From: Deltaproteobacteria bacterium
GTDB lineage: Bacteria; Desulfobacterota; Desulfobacteria; Desulfobacterales; C00003060
Assembly: GCA_003647275.1 (NCBI GenBank)
Contig: QMMN01000012.1
Location: 1 to 56,421, forward strand
DNA: 56,421 nucleotides
Reading direction: 5' to 3'
Shown: piece after piece, positions 25,348 to 34,200 of the stretch
Layout: each line of letters starts with the position of its first letter
How positions within the stretch are numbered: position 1 is the stretch's first letter
The notes under the pieces: model-generated
Seen by the model: the letters and a program-made list of their open reading frames with translations, nothing else
Databases searched by the model: none
What the model was told of the DNA's origin: nothing
Translations under genes and position numbers: made by a program

Positions 25348-26745
25348 TTATTCCTCGGCTACAGGGAGGCGGATCGTCATACACGTCCCCCTGCTTTCCC
25401 CCTGATCCCCATTCATGATAGGGCTTTGGCAGGTGATGGTTCCATTGTATTCTGTCACAAGGCCATAGGTTACCGAGAGCCCCAGCCCTGTGCCTTTGCC
25501 TACCGGCTTTGTGGTAAAGAAAGGGTCAAAGATTTTATTCATATTTTCAGCAGGGATTCCAACCCCGTTATCGGCAATATTGATTTCAATGTATTGCCGG
25601 GTTCCTGGCAAAGTTCCGTGAGCATCCCCTTGACGGGGGGCCTTTGTTCTCAAAGCCGCTGAAATACGAAGCGTACCACCCGATGGCATGGCATCCATGG
25701 CGTTGCTAATGACATTTAGGAATACCTGTTGCATTGCCGTAGCATTGGCCTTGGTTTGTGGCAGGGTCTCAGGAAGATCCAGCACAAGTTCAATCCCTTT
25801 CTTAGAAAGGAAGCCCCGCAACATGCCAATCACAGTATGCAGCGGGACTAATACGTTGGAGTGGCCATTTTCAACGCCTGACAACCGTGTAAAGTTGAGA
25901 AGCCCCTCTATGATCTTCTTGCATTGCTGGCTTTGTTTGTAAATGATAGAAAGAACACGGTGCTGCTCCGAGGCTTTTGGGGTTTTTTCCAAAAGAAGCT
26001 CGCAGAATCCCATGATAATGCCCAATGGATTATTGATTTCATGGGCCACACCTCCTGATAAAACCCCCAGTGAAACCAGTTTCTCGGCTTGCAACAATTT
26101 CTCCTCAAAGAGTTTTTTTTGGGTAACGTCCCTAATGATGACCAATATTGAGGGGTCTTCATTCTCCCCTGTTTTCAAGACCTTCATGTAGAGATCCACG
26201 TAACATTCTTTCCCTTTAATGACCAAATATTCCATTGATTTTGTCAACTCCCCACATTCCAGGGCTTGTCGAAAATCGTCCCGAAATCTTGGGGCGCTTT
26301 TCTCTCCCAGGTGTTCTTCCACATACTTATGTTGAATCTCCTTAATGGACGTATTCAAATAGTTGAGCCCATATTGGTTCATGGTCACGTACTGACCTTC
26401 GGTGTTTAGGACAAAGACAAGGGCATCGGTATTATCAAAGAGGGTTTGACACTTTTCTTTAGATTCAAGCAGCTTCTTTGTCTGGTTTGATATCTGGGCA
26501 CTAATGGCTTTTGTCCTGCGGCGGTCCGTTGCAATAAGGTGACATGCCCCTAAAACAATGATAAAAAGGACCGTTGTCTGTAAACCCACCACCTTTCTGA
26601 TCAAGGAGTCAATGGCAACGGCAACATCCAGGGCAGGCCCGGCAGAAGATGCTATCGTGTGTCTGAGCTCCTGGACCAGGAAAAAAGTAACCAACATAAC
26701 AGCAATCATTATGCCAACGAAAACAAACGCCAGTTTTCGGGACAA
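25348..26745 (-). CDS. Membrane-anchored PAS histidine kinase
   Basis: The 465-residue protein begins with membrane helices at about 5-28 and 52-70 with a short loop between them. A PAS domain at about 95-205 is followed by a HisKA segment with the phosphoacceptor in GGVAHEINNP near 235, and an HATPase domain with NVISNAMDAM, IADNGVGIP and GTGLGLS. The short loop makes a large periplasmic sensor unlikely, so the signal is probably sensed in the membrane or by PAS. The gene starts two bases after the stop of the sigma-54 activator gene and ends 26 bases before the NtrC-like gene, so the three make one operon and the receiver downstream is the likely phosphorylation target. Confidence 0.9.
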   Translation of the reverse strand: MSRKLAFVFVGIMIAVMLVTFFLVQELRHTIASSAGPALDVAVAIDSLIRKVVGLQTTVLFIIVLGACHLIATDRRRTKAISAQISNQTKKLLESKEKCQTLFDNTDALVFVLNTEGQYVTMNQYGLNYLNTSIKEIQHKYVEEHLGEKSAPRFRDDFRQALECGELTKSMEYLVIKGKECYVDLYMKVLKTGENEDPSILVIIRDVTQKKLFEEKLLQAEKLVSLGVLSGGVAHEINNPLGIIMGFCELLLEKTPKASEQHRVLSIIYKQSQQCKKIIEGLLNFTRLSGVENGHSNVLVPLHTVIGMLRGFLSKKGIELVLDLPETLPQTKANATAMQQVFLNVISNAMDAMPSGGTLRISAALRTKAPRQGDAHGTLPGTRQYIEINIADNGVGIPAENMNKIFDPFFTTKPVGKGTGLGLSVTYGLVTEYNGTITCQSPIMNGDQGESRGTCMTIRLPVAEE

Positions 26746-26747
26746 GT

Positions 26748-27827
26748 TTAATTCTCCTTGACCGTTTTTTTTCGCTTCCTGGTAAACTGAATACGGTAGT
26801 GATTCATCTTTTGTCGAAGGGTTCGAGGCTTGATTTGAAGGAGTTCAGCCGCCTTGGCCCTCTGTCCACCCGATATTTCGAGGGCCCGCAAGATGAGATC
26901 CTTTTCCAGCCTTTCACGGGCCTCCCGAAGCGGCAGGATGGCACAATCCAATGGGGGGGGCAAAGTTTCTGAGCAGTTATGACGGGATTTCTGATGCTGG
27001 TTCTCTATCAAAACTGGGGCACCTTCCACAAAATCGTCTGGGAAATCGTCGACGTCGATAATCGGGCGTGAGGTCATCAAAAACATCCGCTCCAACAAAT
27101 TCTTCAGCTGCCTGATGTTGCCGGGCCAATCATGGGACATCAAGTACCGCATGGCCCTCGGGGATACAGTGACCCGATCTCTATGATATAAATTAGCAAA
27201 GCGGTCCAAAAAATAGCGCACAAGATGGGGTATGGCCTCCTGCCCCTCCCTCAGAGGGAGAAGGTTTATCGGAATGACCTGGAGACGGTAATACAAGTCC
27301 TTTCTAAAGTGCCCCCGTTTCACTTCCACGGCAAGGTCCTTGTTAGTAGCGGCTACGATGCGAACATCTACTCTGATGGGAGTTTCACCTCCAATTCGAC
27401 GGAAGCTCCTATCCTCCAGCACCCGCAGAAAGCTCACCTGATTGGCTGGCGAAATTTCAGAGACTTCATCCAGAAAGAGTGTTCCCTGGTGTGCCTGTTC
27501 AAACCTACCCTTAGTGCGTCTGACGGCGCCCGTGAAGGCCCCCACCTCATGACCGAACAGTTTGCTTTCAAAGAGCTCGCCAGACAGAGTACCGCAGTTT
27601 ATGGGGACAAAGGGCTTATCCCGCCGATTGCTTTTCTGGTGGATGAGGCGGGCCAAGAGTTCTTTACCGGTTCCGGATTCGCCAAAAATGAGAACATTCA
27701 CATCAGCCTTAGCAATCTGCTCGACAATCCTAATGACGGAGCGCATGTGCTCTGTGGCAACGACAAGTTCAGGAAAAAGGTCTGCTTCGATTTGGCCATG
27801 CAATGTAATCGATTTGTAAGGACTCAT
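26748..27827 (-). CDS. Sigma-54 activator without receiver domain (AAA+ plus Fis-type HTH)
   Basis: The 359-residue protein starts directly with the AAA+ domain. Walker A is GESGTGKE, the sigma-54 contact loop is GAFTGA, Walker B is GTLFLDEV, and the arginine-finger region FRKDLYYRL is present. A Fis-type helix-turn-helix is at the C-terminus (QRAKAAELLQIKPRTLRQKM). The lack of a sensory domain suggests activity is set by expression level or by a partner. The candidates are the PAS kinase and GAFTGA-less regulator in the same operon. The paired palindromes at 27950 and 27990 lie upstream, between it and the divergent CBS gene. A strong 13-bp hairpin lies in its leader. Confidence 0.92.
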   Translation of the reverse strand: MSPYKSITLHGQIEADLFPELVVATEHMRSVIRIVEQIAKADVNVLIFGESGTGKELLARLIHQKSNRRDKPFVPINCGTLSGELFESKLFGHEVGAFTGAVRRTKGRFEQAHQGTLFLDEVSEISPANQVSFLRVLEDRSFRRIGGETPIRVDVRIVAATNKDLAVEVKRGHFRKDLYYRLQVIPINLLPLREGQEAIPHLVRYFLDRFANLYHRDRVTVSPRAMRYLMSHDWPGNIRQLKNLLERMFLMTSRPIIDVDDFPDDFVEGAPVLIENQHQKSRHNCSETLPPPLDCAILPLREARERLEKDLILRALEISGGQRAKAAELLQIKPRTLRQKMNHYRIQFTRKRKKTVKEN

Positions 27828-27842
27828 ATAAACCCATATTTT

Positions 27843-27875
27843 CTTTGGCCCCTCTTCACTTTAGAGGGGCCAAAG
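27843..27875. promoter_or_regulatory. 13-bp hairpin in the leader of the sigma-54 activator
   Basis: CTTTGGCCCCTCT and AGAGGGGCCAAAG are perfect complements around a seven-base loop. The hairpin ends 16 bases before the ATG at 27827. There is no T run on the minus strand after it, so it is not an ordinary terminator. It could influence translation or mRNA stability. Confidence 0.6.
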
Positions 27876-27949
27876 TGTCTCGGAAGAAGAGCAGGCCACC
27901 CGTCTGTCACCATACAATCTTATGTAAATAAAGCTTATATATAATAAAG

Positions 27950-27965
27950 CGGCATAAATACGTCA
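27950..27965. promoter_or_regulatory. Half copy of the CGGCA-N6-TGCCG site, P2 distal
   Basis: CGGCATAAATACGTCA keeps the left arm but only part of the right. It is exactly 40 bp from the full copy at 27990 and about 161 bases upstream of the P2 start. Confidence 0.55.
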
Positions 27966-27989
27966 ATGATTATTTTTAGCTTGCAAAAG

Positions 27990-28005
27990 CGGCATAAATC
28001 TGCCG
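27990..28005. promoter_or_regulatory. CGGCA-N6-TGCCG palindrome, P2 proximal
   Basis: CGGCATAAATCTGCCG is centred about 121 bases upstream of the predicted P2 start, nearly the same place as the proximal site at P1. It also lies upstream of the divergent sigma-54 activator gene and may serve both. Confidence 0.75.
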
Positions 28006-28092
28006 AAATCTAAAAACCAGGCGGCCTCTATATCTAAACATAAAATCCGTAAAATCAAAGTGTTAGCTAACATCAAAAGGGAACTTGCCCCC

Positions 28093-28108
28093 TGGCATAT
28101 CTGTTGCT
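28093..28108 (+). promoter_or_regulatory. Sigma-54 promoter P2
   Basis: TGGCATATCTGTTGCT has GG at 28094-28095 and GC at 28106-28107, ten bases apart, and close to full consensus. The start should be near 28119. The downstream gene begins at 28283, giving a leader of about 160 bases. Confidence 0.85.
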
Positions 28109-28282
28109 ATCAAAGGTTTAAGGATAATCAGACGAAATCATTCCTTTCAAAGAGAATGGGGGATGGCATGTTTAATATCTTTTGCCTGTGGCAGATGGGC
28201 AACTTGAAAATGGAACATTAATAAACAAAGGCATGATAAGAGGTGGCTCTTGGTGTATCGAGTCATTTCCCACAATACATAA

Positions 28283-28780
28283 ATGTATGAAAGACGAATA
28301 AAGGACTTGATGCTAAACATAGAGGCATTTCGACGTATATCGCCCCAAACCAAGGTTGCGGAAGCGGTGATGGCGCTTGCAGAAAAGCGCTCAGGCACAG
28401 ACCCGTCTTTCTTACTGGTCATTGAAGAAAGCGAAAACAAGGAAGAAATCCTGGGTATGCTTTCCATTGATAATATCCTTGAACGTATCGAGCCTCCTGC
28501 TAACCCAATGGAGGACATGGAGGACATTCCTATCTTCTGGCAAGGTCAGTTTTTGGCGGAATGTGAAGCAATATTGGACAGGCTGGTCTCCGAAATCATG
28601 TCACCAGTCATTTACGTCACGCATAAGAACGGCACCCTTATGGAGGCCCTGCATCTTATGAACTCTAAAAAGGTGGATAGCTTGGCAGTGGTGCAAGGTG
28701 AAGATGTCGTGGGAATTCTTTTAAAAGAAGACCTGTTCAAGGAAATCCTTCGAGTAATAAAACCCCGCCCGTCAGCATAG
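28283..28780 (+). CDS. CBS-domain-pair protein
   Basis: The 165-residue protein contains two CBS domains: about 1-70 (KDLMLNIEAFRRISPQTKV) and about 95-160 (SEIMSPVIYVTHKNGTLMEA, then KVDSLAVVQGEDVVGILLKE). CBS pairs bind adenosine compounds and sense energy state. ATG 28283 is preferred because the CBS fold starts there, although the ribosome-binding site is poor; ATG 28310 with AAGGA is the alternative. It is transcribed from sigma-54 promoter P2. The receiver at 28975 follows, so it probably gives an energy signal to the same regulatory circuit. No catalytic domain is attached. Confidence 0.88.
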   Translation: MYERRIKDLMLNIEAFRRISPQTKVAEAVMALAEKRSGTDPSFLLVIEESENKEEILGMLSIDNILERIEPPANPMEDMEDIPIFWQGQFLAECEAILDRLVSEIMSPVIYVTHKNGTLMEALHLMNSKKVDSLAVVQGEDVVGILLKEDLFKEILRVIKPRPSA

Positions 28781-28816
28781 TTGCACGGGCCGAGGCTCTG
28801 TTCGCCCCTTTGCTTA

Positions 28817-28838
28817 CAAGCTGTTTCAAAACAGCTTG
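28817..28838. repeat. 22-bp palindrome between CBS and receiver genes
   Basis: CAAGCTGTTT and AAACAGCTTG surround a two-base centre and form a perfect inverted repeat. It is 37 bases after the CBS stop. There is no T run to make it a simple terminator, so an operator or processing site is as likely. Confidence 0.5.
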
Positions 28839-28974
28839 CTTGTAACGGTTTTGACTGCACCCGGGTTTGCCCTGTTTTAATTTGGTGTTTCAAAGGGTGG
28901 TATCCCGTGCTATGAATCTGAGCGGGTGGCAAGTAACTCATAGGTTCGTTGCTTATTATGGAAAGGAGGGGAAA

Positions 28975-29406
28975 ATGCCGAGGAAAATATTGATCGTGGA
29001 TGATGAGCCGGATATTATTACCTTTCTCAGTTCGGTTCTCGAGGAAAACGGTTATACAAGCGTGAGTGCTAAAGACGGGGTTGAGGGGCTAGAAATCCTG
29101 CGCAAGGAGAAGCCAGACCTGGTACTCCTCGACCTGATGATGCCAAAGAAAAGTGGCATTACCATGTTCCAGGAGTTGAGAAAGGACCCGGACATGAGCC
29201 ATATTCCCGTTGTCGTGGTGACAGGTGTCTCTGACGTAACAGGCGTCGATTTCAGAAATTTTATGTACAAACAGCCGCTACGGGATGAAAAAAAATTTGC
29301 TGAAACGACAGGATTGACCAAATATACGATACCGGACGGTTATCTTGAAAAACCGATCGATCCAGACGAGTTGGTTAAATTGGTCAAGGAAGCCTTGAAA
29401 GAATAG
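28975..29406 (+). CDS. Receiver-domain response regulator with an inserted loop
   Basis: ATG 28975 follows AAGGAGGGG; an upstream in-frame start is not supported. The 143-residue protein has ILIVDDEPDIITFL, the phosphoacceptor in LVLLDLMMPKKSG and VVVVTGVSD. About 25 extra residues come between that segment and the conserved Lys (YLEKPID), including FMYKQPLRDEKKF. This insertion distinguishes it from the other receivers. It has no output domain. It follows the CBS gene by 194 bases and may be part of that transcript or have its own promoter: a TTGACT at 28851 with a TTTTAA about 18 bases on is a weak sigma-70 candidate. Confidence 0.9.
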   Translation: MPRKILIVDDEPDIITFLSSVLEENGYTSVSAKDGVEGLEILRKEKPDLVLLDLMMPKKSGITMFQELRKDPDMSHIPVVVVTGVSDVTGVDFRNFMYKQPLRDEKKFAETTGLTKYTIPDGYLEKPIDPDELVKLVKEALKE

Positions 29407-29722
29407 AGCCTCTATCTTGCCCGGTCAACGGTCAGGCGGCTTGGACTGAATACGGCTTAAGACCTCAATCTCAGTTTTATGCTTGTTGCTATGGACCGAA
29501 TCACGTGCAGGACTGACGCGCGGCGCCTTTTTCAAAGTCCCCTTCCCTATCTGTGACCGAGGGAAGCTACAAAAGCTATGCTGTAATATTTGGGAAAAAG
29601 CTCTTTTTGTAATGATGTCGGCAGTGCTGTTTCCGTAGCCGTAATAAACAAAGCATTCTCCAGGGAGCTAGCATCTTGCCCTGGGCACCCCTCCACAATC
29701 GCTCCTGTATACCCGTCTCCCT
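29407..29722. other. Intergenic region between convergent genes
   Basis: These 316 bases separate the receiver gene from the end of the FrhB-like gene. I see no gene, no clear terminator and no sigma-54 signature. Codons here do not match any family. Confidence 0.5.
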
Positions 29723-30673
29723 TCATGCAATGAAATCTCCAGGATCGTCTGGCCGGTACACATCCAGAGGGGGCCTGGTCTCCAGGCTCATGCCTGCCTC
29801 ATAGTTGTAAAGCTCGAGCACATCCTTTTCCAGTTTCTTGGTAAACCGCCGCACCTTAATCCCCATGGGGCAGGCACGCTCACACGCCCCGCAATCCGTG
29901 CAGCGACCCGCGCAGTGAAAGGCTCTGAGCAAATGAAATGTCAGGGTATCTGTCGGATCAATACTTTTCCCTAACCACTGCGGTCGCGATTCATCCACAA
30001 AGCAAGTAGGACAATAGCAAAGGGGGCACGCGTCGCGGCAGGCATAGCAGCGGATGCATGAGGCGACCAAATCTTGAAAGTGCTTTGAGCGCTCATCAGC
30101 GCCCATGCTCTCCACCGCTCGCACATCTGCATACCGGTCGACGCCCTCCTGTTCAGGCACAGGGTCTCCCATCAGTTCGTCATAGATCACCGGATTGCGG
30201 TGGATGCAAATGGCGCAGTTGTCCTGGAGTACATCGGCCTTGTTGAAGGGCATGTCAAAGCTGTTACCCTTTGCCACAATCGTGTCTGCGCCTTCCGTCA
30301 CTTCCAGGATGTCCTGGTCCTTCAATGCTCTGGTGATCTTCCGGCGGTCTACCATGCCTTTGCAGGGGATCCCCATGACAAAGACTTGATCCCGCTTGAT
30401 TTGATTCTCCAGGATATGCACCACAATATTTCGGGCATCGCACCCCTTGGCCACGACTGCAATGCGCCCTTGGCGTTTGGGCAGATAATTGGCCAGATTC
30501 ACCCCGCAGAAACTATCCCAATGAAGCATGTCAACATCTTCTGGTCTAGTGATGAGCACAGGCTGACACATCATAGGCACGGTGCCCTTCTTAAATCCGA
30601 TCACAGCATCTACTTGGTGATCTGTGAGCAACCGTCTTGCAGTTTCACGAATCTTTGATCTGTACGCCAGCAT
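29723..30673 (-). CDS. FrhB/FdhB-like Fe-S protein of the Hdr operon
   Basis: The 316-residue protein has a central region like the beta subunit of F420-reducing hydrogenase and formate dehydrogenase (KGCDARNIVVHILENQ; GIPCKGMVDRRKI; CAICIHRNPVIYDELM), followed by two ferredoxin motifs: CIRCYACRDACPLCYCPTC at about 205-225 and CTDCGACERACP at about 260-270. FrhB-like proteins move electrons between a flavin and Fe-S clusters. It is the last gene of the operon zinc-ribbon protein, double HdrA, MvhD, FrhB-like. An electron-input role for HdrA is likely, from a donor that the sequence does not show. The 128-base gap from mvhD is longer than the others in the operon. Confidence 0.85.
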   Translation of the reverse strand: MLAYRSKIRETARRLLTDHQVDAVIGFKKGTVPMMCQPVLITRPEDVDMLHWDSFCGVNLANYLPKRQGRIAVVAKGCDARNIVVHILENQIKRDQVFVMGIPCKGMVDRRKITRALKDQDILEVTEGADTIVAKGNSFDMPFNKADVLQDNCAICIHRNPVIYDELMGDPVPEQEGVDRYADVRAVESMGADERSKHFQDLVASCIRCYACRDACPLCYCPTCFVDESRPQWLGKSIDPTDTLTFHLLRAFHCAGRCTDCGACERACPMGIKVRRFTKKLEKDVLELYNYEAGMSLETRPPLDVYRPDDPGDFIA

Positions 30674-30801
30674 TTAAGCCACCCGTAACAACTGTGAGGT
30701 ATAAAGCAAATGGAAGTTTTTCTTTAGCCTTGAGCCGTTGGCCATCAGCCAGCCGCTTCCAATCGATCACGCCAGTACGCCAAATGGGGCGACCCCAACG
30801 T

Positions 30802-31230
30802 TCATACTCTAGCCCTCGTTTTGATCAGATGTTTGGCCGGACCCAGGGCCTTCACCTTGTCGTTTACCATGTTGGCCATATCCACAAACTTGGTCGCCTC
30901 TGAAGAAGAAATCCAGGAAAACCAAAGTCGCCCTGGTTCGATCCCGATATGTTCCAGAAAGTTTTTCAGCAGAGCAAATTTTCTCCGAGCATAATAATTA
31001 CCCTCCAGGTAATGACACTCCCCGGGGTGGCATCCAGAGACCCACACCCCGTCAGCCCCGTGACGAAAGGCATTCAGGATAAACTTGGGGCTCATGCGGC
31101 CCGTACAGGGGATGCGGATGACCCGGATATTGGATGGATAGGCCAGCCTGCTCACACCCGCCAGATCAGCAGCGCTGTAACTGCACCAGTTGCAGAGAAA
31201 GGCAATAATCTTGGGCTCCCATCCCTTCAT
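30802..31230 (-). CDS. mvhD: MvhD/FlpD-type Fe-S protein
   Basis: This 142-residue protein matches the delta subunit of methyl viologen-reducing hydrogenase. It has FLCNWCSYSAADLAG at the N-terminus, IPCTGRMSP near residue 40 and GCHPGECHYLEGN near 67, giving five cysteines for a 2Fe-2S cluster. In methanogens and sulfate reducers this protein joins HdrA to an electron donor. It begins 14 bases after the HdrA stop, as in many hdrA-mvhD operons. In some relatives one of these cysteines is selenocysteine; here all are normal codons. Confidence 0.92.
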   Translation of the reverse strand: MKGWEPKIIAFLCNWCSYSAADLAGVSRLAYPSNIRVIRIPCTGRMSPKFILNAFRHGADGVWVSGCHPGECHYLEGNYYARRKFALLKNFLEHIGIEPGRLWFSWISSSEATKFVDMANMVNDKVKALGPAKHLIKTRARV

Positions 31231-31244
31231 GCCTTTTGTACCCC

Positions 31245-34200
31245 CTACGATGCCAGGGCCTCATTGATCATAGCAAAGGTCTGGCTCTGGTCAAATCCCT
31301 TCAGGTTCAATGCCCCTGAGCGGCACGATGCCACACACAGTCCACACCCCTTGCACTGGGCTGGATTGATCTGCGCCTTGCCTGTCTTGGCATCAAGACT
31401 TGCAGCCCCAAACGGGCAGATGTCCACACACGTTCTGCAGCCCGAGCAATAGGCCGGATGACTATACGCCACTACGGTGCTCATACAAATGGTCTTTGAT
31501 GCAAGCAAGGCTGCGGCCCTGGCAGCGGCAGCCTGTGCCTGGGCAATGCTTTCCTCTACAGGCTTAGGACCGTGGGCAAGGCCGGCCATATAGACGCCAT
31601 CTGTAGCAAAATCGACAGGCCGTAGTTTTGCGTGGGCCTCCTGAAAAAAACCCTCCTCGTTCATGGCAAGCTTGTATAGCCTTGAAAGGGGCTTGCCATC
31701 TGCCGGAGGCACAATGGCCGACGCAAGGGTGATGATGTCTGCATCAATTTGGACCGGCACCTCAAGCATCTGGTCCATCACCGTGACCCTAAGCTTATCG
31801 CCTAAAATGTCCATCTGTGGTTTCTCTTCCAGGCTATAACGGACAAAGGCAATTCCCTTTGAGCGGGCTTCTCTGTAAATCTCTTCTCTTTGGCCGTAAG
31901 TGCGAATATCACGAAACAGGATATAAATGTCCATGTCTGGGTTGAGATCTTTCAGCCTTAAGGCACTCTGAATAGAGTGGGTGCAGCAAACCTTGCTGCA
32001 GTAAGGCCTTTGCGGTTCTCTTGAGCCCACACACTGGATAAAGACGGCCCCTTTGACATTCTTGAACCTTTCAGGATCAGTTTCAATGGCCCGGTCAAGG
32101 TCCAGGGAGGCAAAGATGTTGGGGTGTCTGCCAAAATGATATTCATTGGGCTTGAGCTGGTGTGCCCCTATGGCGATAATGACTGCACCGTGCTCAACGA
32201 CCTCGGTCTCCTTCCCGATTTTTATGGTAGACCTGAAATTCCCCACAAACCCTTCAGCCTCCACCACTGTGGATTCCAGGTGCACGGAAATAAGCGGATG
32301 GCTTTTCACCCTTTGAACCATCTCCGCGACAAAGGCCCCTATGTCTTCACCTTTCCAGGTTTTCGCCAGTTTATTGCCGTGGCCCCCCAGTGCCTTTTCC
32401 TTTTCAACCAGATGGACCGGGAAGCCTTGATCTGCAAGCCCCAGGGCCGCGGCCATGCCTGCCAGTCCACCCCCGATGACCAGGCCTGCCTGGGTCACAT
32501 CCAGCTTCACTTCTTCCAGAGGTTCCAGGCGCACTGCCTTAGCCACTGCCATGCGCACAAGGTCCTTGGCCTTTTCAGTCGCCGCATCCGGATCATTTCT
32601 ATGGACCCAGGAACACTGGTTCCGAATGTTAGCCATCTCAAAGAGGTATTTGTTAAGGCCTGCCTGAGTCAGGGTCTCCCGGAAAAGGGGTTCATGAGTT
32701 CGGGGACTGCAAGCAGCCACCACAATGCGGTTAAGGCCGTGGTCTCTGATCACCTCTCCAATCTTGTCCTGGGTATCCTGGGAACAGGTAAAGAGATTCT
32801 CCTCCACATAGGCCACGTAGGGTAAGGTCTTTGCATAAGCTGCCACTTCCGGTACCCGGACAATCCCGCCGATGTTCACACCGCAGTTGCACACAAATAC
32901 CCCCACGCGTGGGGGTTCCCCGGCTACAATGCGCTCAGACACACTGGGTTTTTCTCGCGCCAGGGTGCCCCGTGCAGTGGCGAGTCTGCTGCCTGCTACA
33001 CAGGCCGCAGCGCTCGCCTGCATCACCGAGTCAGGTATATCTTTTGGCCCCTGGAAGACGCCACAAACATAGATTCCAGGCCGGGATGTCTCAACCGGTC
33101 TAAAGTTGCTTGTGGCTGCGAAATAATATGGGTCAAGCGCTATGTCCAGTTTTTCGGCCAGCAAAACCGTATCTTTCCGTACGCTCAGCCCTACAGACAG
33201 GACCACCATGTCAAATTCTTCCTCAACCCTCCTCCCCATTGCATCGGTATATCGAATCATGAGGTTTGCTGTGTCATCCCCAGGCATGAGGCTGGTGATC
33301 TTTGATTTTACAAACCGAATCCCCTCCTCTCTGGCTCGCACATAGCACTTCTCAAAGTCCTTACCCTGGGTGCGAATGTCTATATAAAATATAGCTGCAT
33401 CCAGGGCCCCTGTGCTGTGCTCCTTTGCAATCAGGGTCTGTTTAATGGCGTAGGTACAGCACACGGTTGAACAATACCCGTTGGCACCGTGGTGGCTATC
33501 TCGGGAGCCCACACACTGAAGCCACGCAATTCTTTCTGGTTCCTTTTGATCAGAGGGCCTCACCAAGTGTCCCTGGTAAGGGCCACTGGCACTCAGTATC
33601 CGTTCGAACTCCAGGCTGGTCACCACATTGGGATGTCGGCCGTAGAAAAACGTGTCGCACTTGAGGGGACTATAGGGAACAAATCCCGGACACAGGATCA
33701 TAGCCCCCACCCGGATCTTGCGGACCCTGGCCTTGTCCTCAAAGTTCACCGCACCGGTTGGGCAGAATTTCTGGCACGCCTTGCACCGCCCCCCTTTTTG
33801 AAAATAGATACAGCGCTTCGAATCAATCACATACTTTAAGGGAACAGCCTGGGGATAAGGAAGATAGGCGGCCTTTCGCTTGCTCAGGCCGGCATTGTAA
33901 AAATCAACAATACGCTTGGGGCATTTTTCTGCACAGGTGCCGCACCCCATGCACCGATCCATGTCGATGTAACGGGGAGACTGAAAAACCGTTACCTCAA
34001 AGTTGCCCGCCTCCCCGGATACACTTTGTACTTCAGAAAGAGTCAGCAGCTCGATGTTGGTATGCCGACCAACCTCGACCAGCTTGGGGGAAAGGATACA
34101 CATGGAACAGTCATTCGTGGGAAAGGTCTTGTCCAGTTGAGCCATGGTCCCGCCGATGGCAGGGGAGGCTTCAACCAGGTAAACATAGAATCCAGCGGAG

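Noticed and set aside
30802-31230. MvhD as a selenoprotein
   Set aside because: All five expected cysteines are encoded by normal codons; no in-frame TGA is present.
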